In this document: piece by piece, positions 42,878 through 56,300 of the stretch
Position numbering within the stretch: position 1 is the first letter of the stretch
Layout: every line of letters starts with the position of its first letter
DNA from: Chrysoporthe austroafricana
Lineage: Eukaryota; Ascomycota; Sordariomycetes; Diaporthales; Cryphonectriaceae
Length of the DNA stretch: 64,000 bases
Direction of reading: 5' to 3'
Assembly (NCBI GenBank): GCA_001051155.2
Contig: JYIP02000006.1
Coordinates: 310,001 to 374,000 of the forward strand
The notes under the pieces: generated by a model
The model's database searches: none
Told to the model about the DNA's origin: nothing
Seen by the model: only the letters and a program-made list of their open reading frames with translations
Translations under genes and position numbers: made by a program

Positions 42878-45800
42878 GGCGTAAACAAAGCTCGAGGAGT
42901 GTCAGGCAATGAAACGAGTGTAGAAGAAACGAGTGGATAGCCTCAGACTGGGCTTGGAACTGCTCACGAGCACTGAACAGCGGAATCCTGCGAGGTTTGG
43001 GTACAAGAGACTATTCTTCTCGACGTGTGACGGGGAGCTTTATATCCACTTGCCATGAGCAAGCGTTGGGCTCATCCTGCACATCGGTCCCTTCGTATCC
43101 ACAGAAGCAAGCCCAGCACGAGCACGGACGAGGCGGCGTTCAGCCAAAGCCAACAGGGAGCACGGAACAGCGGGACGGATGACAACATTCTAGCCCTGCG
43201 TGCGGCTGTGATCGTCCGGTCTGTGCAGATTCTTCTGCCCGTCATTGAGATAGGCTCATGTATCTTCCCGAGAGGCTCGCCACATGCAAAGCAGGGGAGC
43301 TGGCAGAACCAGAGCACGCGCCGGCTATCTTTCCTGTTTGCGTCGCTCAAGTGGACTGCTTAGCTTAAGCAAGGCGATAAGCAGAAGTAAAGACTTCGTC
43401 GACTATTGCCATTTAACCTCGCCTTGGCAGCATACCGCGTGTGATGTCGAAGGTGAAGCTTTTTTTTTTTTTTGGTGATACCGATCTTGGACGGGTGATC
43501 TAACCTACAATCTAGACTCCGGCCATAAAAGTTCCTTCCAGTCACTATGCAGCACATATATTATTGACTTCTTGGCATATTACAAGCGGAAACGGAGAGA
43601 CAGATACCAACGCGTTACCAGGCTCAGATACTTGGTACCCTGCCTGGCGTTTGGTCTAGTCTCAGATCGCATATGCAGTCGACCTCTCGTCACAATGTTA
43701 CAACAAGTAACTAGGCGGCTGGCTGTTGCATACAGTAGTTCAGACTAGACAAGCCACCGCTGACTGAGGGCAGTAAACAATCGGCTTGCAAAAGAAAATC
43801 AAACGAAGGAGAAATGTGGCCCTTTTGTTTCTCGCTTCACCTCGAGAAGACACACCGTAAGATACTGTCGAGGTGGGGGCACCCTTTGGCTTACGATTGA
43901 GACTTCGGCCTACCATGTCTCCGGCCAGACCGAGCACCTTAAGCATGTTCGAGATGGGAAAAATGTCGTATCACCGTCGTGAAACCAGTCATGTCGCTAG
44001 AATTGTTCCTGCAGCAGCTGATGTATGCAGCTTCCCGCTGCTCTAGTGCCACACGCCTAACTCAAATCGAGCCGGCCCTCGTGACCAAGCCCAGCACCGT
44101 GTAGTGAAGGGCAAGGATTGAGGGTGTCATCCAACTGGAGGTCCACGATGTTTCGATCGGCATATATATGGTTCGACCGTATGCCGGCCCTGCTTGTTGT
44201 TTTGCCTGGGACTAGTCCGTATAGGCTGCCGCTCATGCATCTGCTCACGGAAATACACATCCTTGGCCACATGCAGACAGCCGGTCACGTCTGTGCTTCC
44301 TCGGGAAAAGTAAATACCCTTCCAGTTCGTAAATGAGACGCGGGTTAGACAGATACTCGGGCCTTAGCGAGGGCGTTCCACGGAGGATCTTGCAGATGCA
44401 CCGAGCACTAGCTGCTTAGGCTGTCAAGGATCTTTGGTTGAGGTGTGGTGCCGTGATTTAATTAATACACAATGTGCCGTGTTGCTAGCTTCCAGGCGCG
44501 AGCAAATGTCTCGCAGTTTAGAGAGACATGATCTGACTTGTAATAATCATACCGTTCAAGCCATTGAACAGAGCTCACGTGAATCGCTAGAATCACTGTT
44601 CATCTCGGCTGCACTGAAGAACCAACTCTAACAAGCTCGTATAGTGTAAGACATACTTTTGATGCCGGTCATACCAACTTCTCAAATAATCATACTCAAC
44701 GCATTCTCACATTCGAGGGAAAGCCCAACAAATTGTGTATGCGAACAGGGAAGACGTGTATTATCTCGAGGGAGCTCAGCCGCACGATGCCTCAGGTCGA
44801 ATGTTTGTCGGCTCGAAAATCAGTGGCAAGGAGAGCGGTTCGCAATATACGGTACGAAGCACATAGTGTTCATTCAGAAACGCGGGCTGCCGCTGCAGCT
44901 ACCGTGCAGACCTAGTTCGAAGACAATTTCCGAGCCAGGCACTAATATGCACCAAACGGTCATGGATAAATCTTCTTTCACTGAATCATAATTGCTATGA
45001 TGTAGGAACGCTTGCCATTGGAAATCAAACATGCCCATGATCAATGCAAGAGGTTGCAATTGAGCTTGATTCCCTGGCATTCCTAGGGCTTGGGCTACCT
45101 AGGGGATTTCTGCAATAAAAGCCGACACAAGTCACCTGAATGAAGCCGACAGACGGCTCGGCAGCATCGACGAAAGGGTTTTTGATATTTCTCAAATACG
45201 CAGCATGCCATCTCTACAATTTCCTTTCTGGGCCCTATTCATCGATTAGTCGGGCAAACTTCGTGGATATTCACAATCGGCAGCAGCATATACTTCCACG
45301 CATTCAGCTATCGGAATTCAAGGCGGTATGAGTGCTTGTAAACAGGCTGCAGTAGCTTTTTACCTCAATAGTATAAATGTCTCGTAGCCTTGTCTAGCTT
45401 CGAGGGCAACACTCAGCCACTAGCTAGAGAAATATTAATGGCTGATATCTTTTCAATTTAATGGACGTTCTCATAGCATTATTCACAGACCTGGGTACCT
45501 ACATTAGTAAGGCGAAGCCAATCAATTAATTGTTCCTCGTTTCGTTGTGCTGTTGACATCGCACTCTTGATTGATACCTCATCGGCCGCTCTCATTATAC
45601 TCTCATGCTGCTTGAATCTTAGTCTCAGGGGTTCCAAGAAGTATCTCGTTACAAATGCAATATTTCATCAATTTTATTGTGGGCATCAAGATATATTAAG
45701 TTTCCCTCAGCGCAGCCTCGGTGATTCGTGATACAACTCGTGAACCTTGGAAGGAAGACGTAATTAGTTCTCATATCAACGTGCATCACAGCAACTGCAA

Positions 45801-46281
45801 GATTTGTACACATATGACTCATAATAGGTGTTCAATCTACAGTATGGGGTGCCTTCCAGTAGTCTTCGAATGAATTCTGTCATTTAAAAATGCTTAGTGA
45901 TTTTGCGGAAAGAAACTTGCTCAGCGGAACCGGAAACTTGCTCAAGCCTCAATTAGTCTCAGACTGCATCTTGGCGAAAATGCTCAAGATTGGCCAACTA
46001 TTTTCACGTGTGAGCAATTTTCTGCAGCTCCTGGTTGGTCTCATTTTTCCATACATAGTACCGAGCCGACAAGAGTGGACATAAGGCACTCTTGGGCTGC
46101 TCTGACAAGAGCTCTGTCGTCGCCTGAGTATATAGAAAAGCGAGGCGCACCCACCCTAATTAGATGTATGCCCTTATATGCCATTTGATGCCGTCTGCGC
46201 CTGACTCGATATTTTTCTGTGAACCACTCGCAATCCATCCCTGTCTCTCATTGGAAAGAAGTCTACACTTCTCGAAGAATT
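42878..46281. other. Gene-poor 3.4-kb region
   Basis: The first 200 bp are the promoter of the secreted protein gene. The rest shows no sustained frame, RNA gene or transposon signature that I can defend. There is a T-run at 43460-43472. Composition drifts to AT-richer between 45300 and 45900. Confidence 0.45.
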
Positions 46282-46834
46282 ATGTGCAGTGGCAATGATG
46301 GGGTGGTTGATGACCCTCGGCGCTTCGGAGCCCTCGCGGTCTTGACTACTATTCCGAATACTGTACCTGATTCAGGCTCTGCAGATCTTTCTGGGCGGGT
46401 GATATTATTCAACGAGGCGGACCGTGAGAGCCCTTTGGCTACTCACGTCAGATTCACTCCGACCGGAACTCGCCATCCGGACCATGACTTAACGTTGAGC
46501 ATATTGTGAGTTTTTTCCGCCTCCTTTCTCGAGACTTGTATCCGTTGTCGCTGACGCGCCGCCCTCGTCAAGCTGCACCGGAGACCTGAGCATACCGTGG
46601 ACCCGATGCGAGCTTTTGAATAGTCTCACTCTGCCAAGATACCCGGGGATCGATGCTGAAAGCGCAGGACCTATGGACTTCAAGCTGCCACAGCATCTTC
46701 TTCTCTCCGTCGGCGAGCGCGGTGTGATTGGGCGCCGCGTGGCCATACGATCATCAGATCCCTCGAAGCCTTGTGTAGCCGAGGGCATCATCGGCTTCAA
46801 CACAGTCTCTGTTATGTCCTCGGCGCAGGCTTGA
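46282..46834 (+). CDS. Possible small two-exon gene of unknown function
   Basis: Two open stretches in different frames join cleanly if 46506-46572 (67 bp) is an intron. The donor is GTGAGT, a CTGAC branch-like site lies near 46550, and the acceptor is CAAG. The product has 161 residues from the ATG at 46282. It includes 'GRVILFNEAD', 'RFTPTGTRHP', 'IPWTRCELLNSLTLPRYPG' and 'RRVAIRSSDPSKPCVAEG'. No domain or signal is recognised. Evidence is only the splice fit plus protein-like composition; it could also be a relic. Nearest neighbours are more than 1 kb away. Confidence 0.4.
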
Positions 46835-48075
46835 AACTATTGTTTGCCCGCACGCATGCTTTCGGGTGGGCTCCGCCGATCAGCAGTCCGCCGGTTTTCT
46901 TGTCCGCGGTGCACGAAGTGCGGTCCAAGATGTTCTAGAAGTCAGTCATACGAGTGTAATATCACAAAGTCTGACCGTCTCGCTATTCGAAAACACGGCT
47001 GTGACTGAAGATCATCAGCCCGTGTTGCTGTAAGTTAGGCAGCCATTATTGCGACGAGATCAGGTGTGGTATCAAAGAAGTAAGGAGAGCAGCCATCGTG
47101 TCGAGCACGAGCAGCGCCGCTGTATCATGTAGGCTGTATATCGAGCACCCCAGAGTTGTCTGCATCCATAAATACCCAGTCAGAGCAATTCAGAGGGCCT
47201 CCGCTCAATAACCTTTACGGCGATCAGTCTCAAAGTAGGTCAAGATTTCCTCGCCGTCAGGGCCTCAAGCTAAAGAACAGGGAGCGTAACCAATGCATCT
47301 GACACAGACTACACGGCATACACCGTAGCGACGACTTGACCTGCCTTGCATCGATTATCCTGTGGCGTGAGTATGTAGAGGGGTGTTCTATTCTGTTGGC
47401 CAGCAGCTCGCACTGCAGTCTGCATTTTACAGGCAGTCATTATGCAGAACTCCCGAGAAGAGGGCCTCGCGAGCAGTGCCCGCTATCAAGTTGTGCTTTG
47501 TCCGCTCAAGAGAGGTTGGGAAGATCTGTTTCCTTGCCGCAGGGACCGCTAACAGGACGGACTGACGTGCTGCTGAGTACGGACGCAGATGCAGGCGGCC
47601 AGGGGCGAACTGGCAGAAATTTCAGAGGCGGTAAGCCCCACAGTTCCCACCAAAAAGACCTCCAGACGCCACTAGGAGCTCTTGAAAAAAAGGCTTGAGG
47701 CCCCTGCACATTCACAGGCCTTGGGGGGGGGGGTCACAGGCTGGGCACCAACGACTGTACGGATGACCAGGCTGACTGATTGTTCCCCTCCTCCGCCCCA
47801 CCTTCCACTTCGCCTGCCTCCCGACCAAGGTTCTTTTTTTCGAATTTCATCATCACGACCATCCGCTTTCACTCTCCCCCATCATCATCATCCGTCAGCC
47901 CGACCCAGTCCAGCCGACGGACCGACTACCTATCCCTTCTCTCCTCTTCCTGTGGATCGGTAGTCCTCATCAGCGGGGTTTTCTCATATCTCCTTTCCCC
48001 TCTCTCTTGCACTGCCCTCTGTGCTCTGCACCCTCCTAGGCTCTCTGCCCCTCCAGGTCAAACCACCCGCCCAAG
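46835..48075. promoter_or_regulatory. Upstream region of ARB1
   Basis: A G-run lies at 47725-47734. The last 300 bp (about 47770-48060) are strongly CT-rich, typical of the promoters and leaders of highly expressed translation genes in filamentous fungi. No gene seen. Confidence 0.5.
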
Positions 48076-50154
48076 ATGGTGTCGGCATCCAAGGAGAAGA
48101 GACTGGCCAAGAAGGCCGCCGAGGGCAAGGAGAAGAAGACGGTGGCCTCCCGGTCAAAGGCAGGCTCTAAGAACGCCAGCAACGCCGGCTCCGTCAATGG
48201 CGACGAGACGCCGCCTCCTCAGCTCGACGCCTTCGGCAAACCTATAGAGTCAGACGAACCCGCCACCTCAGCCGAGAAGATGGGCGAGGTCCAGCGCCTG
48301 ACCGACCAGATGGACAAGCACGGCCTGTCTGACCGTGTCACCACCGGCGTCCTGTCCTCCGTTGTCTCCTCGCGCGACGTTAAGATCACCTCCTGCAGTC
48401 TCGTCTTCCACGGCCGCGTCCTCATCACCGACTCGACCCTCGAGCTCAACTTCGGCCGTCGCTACGGCCTGCTGGGCGAGAACGGCTGCGGCAAGAGTAC
48501 CTTCCTCAAGGCCATCGCCGCCCGCGAGTACCCCATCCCCGAACACGTCGACATCTATCTCCTCAACGAGGGCGCCCCGCCCTCCGAGCTGGGCGCCCTC
48601 GAGTGGGTCGTCAAGGAGGCCGAGAACGAGATGGAGCGCCTCGACAAGCTGGCCGAGCAGCTGCTCGAGGAGGAGGGCCCCGAGAGCCCCGTACTGATGG
48701 ATCTCTACGAGGTACGCCCGGACTGCCTGACTGCTTCGCTGCCCCTGCTTGATGCCACCCACATCTCGGGTCTTGTTTTGCTAACGTGCCCTGTCTCCCG
48801 CCCACCAGCACATGGACAAGATGGACCCCTCGACCTTCTCCACCCGCGCCTCCCTCATCCTGACCGGTCTGGGCTTCAACAAGACCACCATCCACAAGAA
48901 GACCAAGGACATGTCTGGTGGCTGGAGGATGCGCGTCGCCCTGGCCAAGGCCCTCTTCGTCAAGCCCACCCTGCTGCTGCTCGACGACCCCACCGCCCAT
49001 CTGGACCTCGAGGCCTGCGTGTGGCTTGAGGAGTACCTCAAGAAGTGGGAGCGCACCCTGATCCTCGTCTCCCACTCCATGGACTTCCTCAACGGCGTCT
49101 GCTCCAACATGATCGACATGCGCGAGAAGAAGCTCTTGTACTACGGTGGCAACTACGACTCGTACATCAAGACCCGCTCCGAGCAGGAGACCAACCAGAT
49201 GAAGGCCTACCAGAAGCAGCAGGAGGAGATTGCCCACATCAAGAAGTTCATCGCCAGCGCCGGTACCTATGCCAACCTGGTCAGGCAGGCCAAGTCCCGC
49301 CAGAAGATCCTGGACAAGATGGAGGCCGACGGGTTCATCCAGCCCGTCATCCCCGACCGGGTCTTCTCGTTCCGCTTTGCCGACGTCGAGAAGCTGCCGC
49401 CGCCTGTGCTGTCCTTCGACGACGTCACCTTCTCGTACTCGGGCGACCCGGCCGACGACCTGTACCGCCACATTGACCTCGGCTTCGACATGGACTCGCG
49501 CACGGCGCTGGTGGGACCCAACGGCGTGGGCAAGTCGACGCTGCTGCGGCTGATGACGGGCAAGCTCTCGCCGACAGCGGGCAACGTCAGCCGGCACACG
49601 CACCTGAAGATGGGCATCTACTCGCAGCACTCGGCGGAGCAGCTGGACCTGACCAAGTCGTCGCTGGACTTTGTGCGGGACAAGTACAAGGACCGCTCGC
49701 AGGACTACCAGTACTGGCGGCAGCAGCTGGGCAAGTACGGGTTGTCGGGCGACGCGCAGACGGCGCTGATCGGCACCCTGTCCGAGGGCCAGAAGAGCCG
49801 TATCGTGTTTGCGCTGCTGGCCATCGAGAGCCCCAACATGCTGCTGCTCGACGAGCCGACCAACGGCCTGGACATCCCGACGATCGACAGCCTGGCGGAT
49901 GCCATCAACGCGTTTACGGGAGGTGTCATTGTCGTCAGTCACGACTTCAGGTATGCCACACCGAGACTGGTCCCATGCACAGCCCCGCCTCTAGAGACGC
50001 GCCCTGACTGACACGACCACGCTGCAGGTTGCTGGACAAGATTGCCAAGCAGATCCTGGTGTGCGAGAACAAGACGATCAAGCCCTGGGACGGCACGATC
50101 GGAGAGTACAAGAACTATCTGCGCAAGAAGATGCTTGCGGCTGGCGCGGTCTGA
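48076..50154 (+). CDS. ARB1: ABC-F ATPase ARB1 (ribosome biogenesis)
   Basis: Three exons (48076-48711, 48809-49950, 50028-50154) encode 634 residues; introns of 97 and 77 bp are GT...AG. The N-terminus is Lys-rich ([17 protein letters not shown]). Two ABC cassettes follow without membrane segments. Cassette 1 has GENGCGKST at about 134, signature SGGWRMR and Walker [13 protein letters not shown]; the DD form is normal for Arb1. The linker is '[15 protein letters not shown]...[14 protein letters not shown]'. Cassette 2 has GPNGVGKST at about 447, signature LSEGQKSR at about 536 and [11 protein letters not shown]. The C-terminus is '[12 protein letters not shown]', which spans the second intron. 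Arb1 shuttles between nucleus and cytoplasm and is needed for 40S and 60S maturation and for ribosome quality control. Sequence closely follows the yeast protein in all motifs. Confidence 0.95.
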
Positions 50155-51122
50155 GCGGAGGTGGCGCTGCGGTGTAGCGAGGCACGAGAGACCCGGGGAG
50201 GGGCAGGGCACGCCCCCGTGGAGCCTGCCCCGCCGAGACATAAAAAGGGCGCATCGGGAAAACGGCCATTTAGATAGATTGCCAGGAGCAACGGGGGGGG
50301 CACCACGAACATGGGAACCAGCGGGCCTAGGAAGGGCAAGCTGGTGTGACGAGGCCGAGAGAGAGGACCTGCTCTGCGGAGGGGAGGAAATGAGGAAATA
50401 TCTCGGCAGCGCTGGAGGGAAGCGGCCGTCACCATGTCTGGCGAGGGCCCACCGTTGCTGTGGCCGTGGGCGTTGGCTGAACTGTATTTCTCGGGAATAG
50501 AAGTTTTGAATGTGAGGCAAACGTGCTGAGACGTTGAATGGTATAACAATTCGCGTGTGGGACATGAGCCCCCTAGCAGCAGGCATGCCGCTGACAGGCG
50601 CGAAGCTTTTTAGGGAAGGGGGGGGGGCTGCTTTCTTGAGTGTACCACCAGGAGGAGCGCGTCTAGCTGGCTGCTGGTGGTCAAACAAGTTCCTGGGACC
50701 GGATGGATTTCGAGCAGCTTTTCTTACGCTAGTCCCGAGGCTGGACGCGGACTTGGCTTCTCTAGAGGGGGGAGGGGGGACGATAGGGAACAGGTATTGG
50801 GTTGCGGGGAGCCATAGGGAGATGTACCTGAGTCATTAGCAGAGAGGGTGACCCTGCATATAGCATATACTGGCATGGCTGGCCGGGCAGGTTACGGACC
50901 AGCCGGCAGCCCTCTCTGGCCTCTCTGGCCTCTCTGCCATCTCTTTGTCTTCATACCAAGTACTTCATGGGATGGACATGCGTGGACGACGGGCAGGAAA
51001 GCCGGCGGAGGGCAGAGACTGGGAAGCGAGCGCCGGCTGGGAGAGGAAAGGAGGAGAGGTGGTAGGTAGTAGGGCAGAGAAAGGCTGACAGGCAGAGAGA
51101 GACAGCCAGCCGGTCGATCAAT

Positions 51123-51123
51123 C

Positions 51124-51188
<65 letters not shown>
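51123..51188. repeat. (CAGA)n microsatellite, about 16 copies
   Basis: An uninterrupted run of the tetranucleotide CAGA/GACA. Confidence 0.97.
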
Positions 51189-51191
<3 letters not shown>

Positions 51192-51215
51192 AGCCATCCA
51201 TCCACCGTCACCATC

Positions 51216-51232
51216 ATCTTCATCTTCATCGC

Positions 51233-51268
<36 letters not shown>
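51216..51268. repeat. (TCATCG)n microsatellite
   Basis: A run of TCATCT then TCATCG hexamers, slightly imperfect at its left end. Confidence 0.93.
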
Positions 51269-51773
51269 GATCCACCAAGCAGCAGTCTCGTGTGCCCGTC
51301 CATGCCGCCGGCCCTGTCCCTCCCACGCTCCTCGCCCTGCCATTGCCACCCGCCCACCTCCACCTCCCCTTGCTGCTTGGTGCTGAGGATCGTGGTGACA
51401 CGAGGAGACCAGCCAGGCGCATACCGTCACCGTCGACCAACCTGTAGTCTGTAATCTGTAATCAGAGGGACGTACTGGGTAGGCGTCCTGGCGTTGGTTG
51501 ACGATATGGCCCAGGGGGTCGGCTTAGTGTGGGCGCTGGGGATGATCGGGGACGGGGCCCGGGGCCTGGGGCCCGGGGCCTGGGGCCGGGCCTGGGGCTG
51601 GACCTGGGGCTGGACCTGGGGCGCTGGACTTGGGAGCAGCGATAACGCGCCCAGCGCTGTCGTCTCAGGTGCTCTCGTCACAATTTCTGTCTCGGTGCCC
51701 ATCGTGCCGTCCGTCCCATTGCCTCGCGTCGAGCCGCGCACGCTCTGGACCAAAAGGCTGACCAGCCTGGCCT

Positions 51774-51800
51774 GAACTGACTGACTGACTGACTGACTCT
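51774..51800. repeat. (CTGA)n microsatellite, about 6 copies
   Basis: A short run of ACTG/CTGA tetranucleotides. Confidence 0.9.
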
Positions 51801-52110
51801 TGATTGACCGACTGACCTGCTTGCTGGCTGCGAGCGAGAGGCACGGCGCCTCGATCAGGTAGGTATTGTACTGTACGGCAAACGCACCCACGGCTACAGC
51901 TGCAGGCTGCAGGCTGCAAGCTTTCCCCAGCGCCAGCGCCAGCGCCAGCAACTCCTCCAACCCGCCGCCCGCCCTCTCCACCCTCGCCCGCCTCCTGCAC
52001 TGCACTGCAGCACTGCACGCGCCCGCGAAGACGGCGAGGCCACAGGCAGTCCAGACGTACAAGCTGGCCGTGGCCGTGGCAGTGGCTAGCTGCGAAGGAG
52101 AGAGAGAGAG

Positions 52111-52134
52111 AGACACACACACACACACACACAC
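52111..52134. repeat. (CA)n dinucleotide run
   Basis: About 12 CA units directly after a short GA run (52098-52110). Confidence 0.93.
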
Positions 52135-52262
52135 AAGGCATGCACCTGCACCTGCAGAGCCTCTCGCCCGCCCGCTGATTCACCATCCGGCTGCACCGCA
52201 CCGCAGCGCATCGCACGCATCGCAGCCAGGCCAAGTGCGGGCGACGGCGTGTCCGCTGTCCA

Positions 52263-52320
52263 CACGCACACACACACACATACACACACACCCACACGCA
52301 CGCTCGCACGCACATACACA
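52263..52320. repeat. Imperfect (CA)n block
   Basis: CACACG/CACATA-type variants of a CA repeat over nearly 60 bp. Confidence 0.85.
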
Positions 52321-52589
52321 GGCCTGCGTCAGGTTCCCCTCTGGCCTGCCCGGCGACCGCTACAGCAGTCGACAGACCGACCGGCCCTGCCTCGACGACA
52401 GCCCGACAGCTCGATCGACCGACGACACCACGACACCACGATACCACGCCCTGCGGCCCCCGCGATAACCTGTCCTGCACCGCCGCCGCCGTCATCACCC
52501 AGCCGGCCCGGCTCGACTCGGCTCGGCTCCACGCGACAAAGAACCTGCATTGTCCGCCTGCTCGACAAGCCCCAACAGCCATCCTCTCC

Positions 52590-52640
52590 TCCCCACCACC
52601 ACCACCACCACCACCACCATCATCACCACCACCGCCAACA
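52590..52640. repeat. (CCA)n / (CCACCAT)n block
   Basis: Trinucleotide CAC/CCA repeats with a few CAT variants. Confidence 0.85.
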
Positions 52641-52784
52641 CCCACCACCATCCATCGTCCATTGCCCGTCGCCCGTCCGACCTGAGCCTTATCCCACCTG
52701 CACCGCACCGCAGCACGGCGATCCGACGCATTGAATCCCACGCCGCGACGATCCGCTGGCGCACCAGAGCTGTCTCAGCAGGAC

Positions 52785-53030
<246 letters not shown>

Positions 53031-53318
53031 ACGCCGCCGCATCAGGACGCGGTTCACTGCTCATCGCACATCATCACCACCACCGCCGCCGCCGCCGCCT
53101 TCCTCGCCCGCCTCGACGTGCGTCATCGCAGTACGGCGCGGATGGGTCTGTCTCGCCGGCGCCACCAGGAACACCACCGGAGACATCTTGGGCTTGTCCT
53201 CTAGCGGCGAGCGAGTGGCTGCAGCGGCCTCACGCCGATTCCGTCCCGCCGAGGGCCGTCGCCAGCACCGGAGAGGCCAGCAGGCAGGTAACAAGACGCC
53301 GACCGGCCTGTCCTCACG

Positions 53319-56300
53319 ATGGAGTCAAATTTTCACTCCACCGTCCTCCAGAGGCCCCCGTCCCTCCACGACTACGACGATGACCGCGATCGCGACCGCG
53401 ACCGTGACCGCGACCGCGATGGCGACGAGAGGCGCCGTCGCGACATCCTCAACCCCGTCCAGCTGGGCGAGAACGGGCCTTCAGCTCCGCCCACGACGGC
53501 TGCCGCCCAGCACCAGCCGCCGCCGCGTCACTCGTTCAGTCTGCGATCCCCCACCCAGCCCGACTTCCACCATCAGCCTCACTTCCCGGGCCCCAGCGCC
53601 GCCTCGCCCCCGGCCGCCAGCGCAAATCCCAAGTCCGCCGGCGGCGCCAGCAACGGCACCGGCACCGGCGGCAGCTCGTCCCTGCTGCACAACCCCTTCC
53701 TCGCAAACCCGCCGACGTCTCTGCCGCCGCCCGTCCTCGCGCCCCCCAGGTCGCCTCTGCACGCGCCGCCCGTCTTCTACCCCCAGGACATGCGCGACCA
53801 CCGCGACCCGCCGCGCGAGAAGACCGCCGGCAGCTTCTACGACCCGACCACAGACACCACCACGACCACGGGCGATCGGAGGGTCAGCGACACGGGCTCC
53901 TCCTGGCACAGCGCGCCTCACGCCCAAGCCCAGGCCCAGGCCCAGGCTTCGTCCTCTGCTGGCAACAAGAAGGTAAGCAAGCAAGCAAGCAAGCAAGCAA
54001 TCACACACCCACGCGCGCACGCACACACATACATGCACACATGCACACACGCGCGCGCATGCAATACACAACCTGCGCGAGCAGGCTGGCGCCGACAGGC
54101 CTTCAGGCCTGCTACCAGTAGCCCTTGCCGAGAGATCACCACATCGCCGCCGCTCCGGCGCGCCGGACGCCATCGAACACCGCTAGGGCGCACCTCAGAC
54201 CTCTGACCAAGACATAACAATAATAACACTTACATGCTGTCCGGCCGAGTGGCCCCAAGCCCAGATCATCATCCACCGGGCACCAACCTCTCTCCCTCCC
54301 TCCCTCCCTCTAATCCTCCCTCTCTCCCACCACTACAACCACCACCACCACCACCATCGCCCCAGCGCCAACCTCGGTCATCCCCATTCACCAAAACTCC
54401 AACCCTCCCCGGCCTCCCTGCTTGCTGGGGCCAGCTCCCCATCCCCATCCCGATCGATCCCTTTTGATTGCCCTCAGCCAGACAGCCGGCCACCCGCCGC
54501 CCTGCATCGGCCCGTCTCTCATTGTCCTGTCTTGCATCTACTGACAAGCCTCCCTCTCCCCCTTTCAGCAGCCTCGCGACGCTGTGGGTAGGGATTACGA
54601 CTATCCCTCCAAGCTGCCGGTCGAGCGTCCGCCGTATTACAAGGGCAGCTACACCTCGCCCGTGGGCGCCACATTCCCCCCACGGAGCCCCGTTTCCCAT
54701 TCGCACCCTGCCGGCTCCATGAGCCCTCCCAACAAGGCCCCCGTCATCGCCTCGCCCAGCCTGCGGCAGTCCATGACCTCTGCTGGGGCCGTCGGGCCGC
54801 CACAGCCAGCTGCCCAGCACTCGCCATCCGCTCCCTCGGTGCTCAAGGCACCCGCACCTCCAGCCAGCGTTCGTATACCTGTCCGCTCCCCCCGCCCCCC
54901 AGGGCGACCCCTTGGCCGCCCACCTCCTGCTCTGTGGGGAGAGACAGAGAGACAGAGAGCTGACCCTCGCGCCATGCAGACGCCGAGCCGCGATATCATG
55001 TCCTTTTCCAACATCCTGTCGAGCTCCGACCCCGAGCCCAGGCCGCGGGCTCCGTCCCCCGCCCTGCACGTTCTCGAGCCTGTCATCAAGGACGAGAGGG
55101 CGGACGACGCTCCCTTGGCCAAGGTCGAGCGGAAGAAGGCCGCGAGGAAGCCCAAGCAGCCCCGGGTGTCGGACCTCAAGACCGCCGACACGCCGTCCAA
55201 AGGCGGCTCCCGGCGTGCCTCCTCGCACAAGGACAAGGAGGCCCCCGCGGCACGCGTTCCGGCCAAGCGCGCCGCTAATGGTCAGCCCAAGCACGGCGGC
55301 TTCTCCGCGAGCAAGGAGAAGAAGATCAAGGAGGTCATGGAGCAGCTGGACATCAACTTTCGCTCCGTCGACCCGTACGCCAGCGACGGCGTCGACTATG
55401 ACCACGAGGAGCATCTGTGGCACGAGCGCACCCGGCTCCGGCGGCGTGCCATGGAGGCGCGAGAGGGCCGCTTCCTCTCCTCCCGCAGGCTCAACCTGGC
55501 CAGGTCCACCAGCGAGCGCCTGGGCCTGCACATGGAGCTGGGCAAGCGCCGCTACGACGACATGTACTACGACGACGCCCTGCAGGAGGTCCGCGAGCAG
55601 GAGGTCGTCGCCGAGAAGGAGCGTAAGAAGGACATGCAGCGGAAGCGCCGGCGCGAGAAGTCCATGGCCGTCACCATCGAGCAGAAGGAGGCCGCCCTCG
55701 CGAAGGCCCAAGCAGCCGAGCTGGCCGGCGACGAGGCGGAGCGCCTCAAGCACCTGCGCGATGCTGAGCGTGCTAACAAGAAGGCCCAGCAGACCAAGCT
55801 CATCCTGCAGAAGGGCATCAAGGGCCCCGCGCGCAACCTGCCGCCGCTCGAGGTGAACCTCGAGGGCGGCATCATGTCGACCTTTCAGGCCAACGACATG
55901 GAGCCCGGTAGGGGCACCAAGAAGGCCCGCACCGGGTCTCGCCCTAAGAAGTCCAAGGAGCAGAAGCAGGCCGAGAAGGACAGTGCGATCGCCGCCCAGG
56001 CCGCCATCGACGCCGGCCAGGAGCCGCCCAGCAAGGAGGAGACCAAGCAGATCCGCATCAAACTCAACAAGAAGGACAAGGCCAAGGAAGACCAGGCCGG
56101 CGACCAGGACGCCGCGGAGCCTAGGGAGCCCGGCCAGAAGGACAAGGACAAGGACAAGGCCGCCGAGGACCCCAAGGACTCCCTCGAGACCAGGTTCCAG
56201 TCCAAAGGCTTCAACCAGATCTACGACCAGATCTGGCGGGACCTGGCCCGCAAGGATGTCGGCAAGGTCTACAGGATGGCGTCCGACTCGTATCAGACCA

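Noticed and set aside
48611..49942. - strand open frame of over 440 codons opposite ARB1
   Set aside because: Antisense of conserved ABC cassettes; no domain and Val/Leu/Gln-biased composition.
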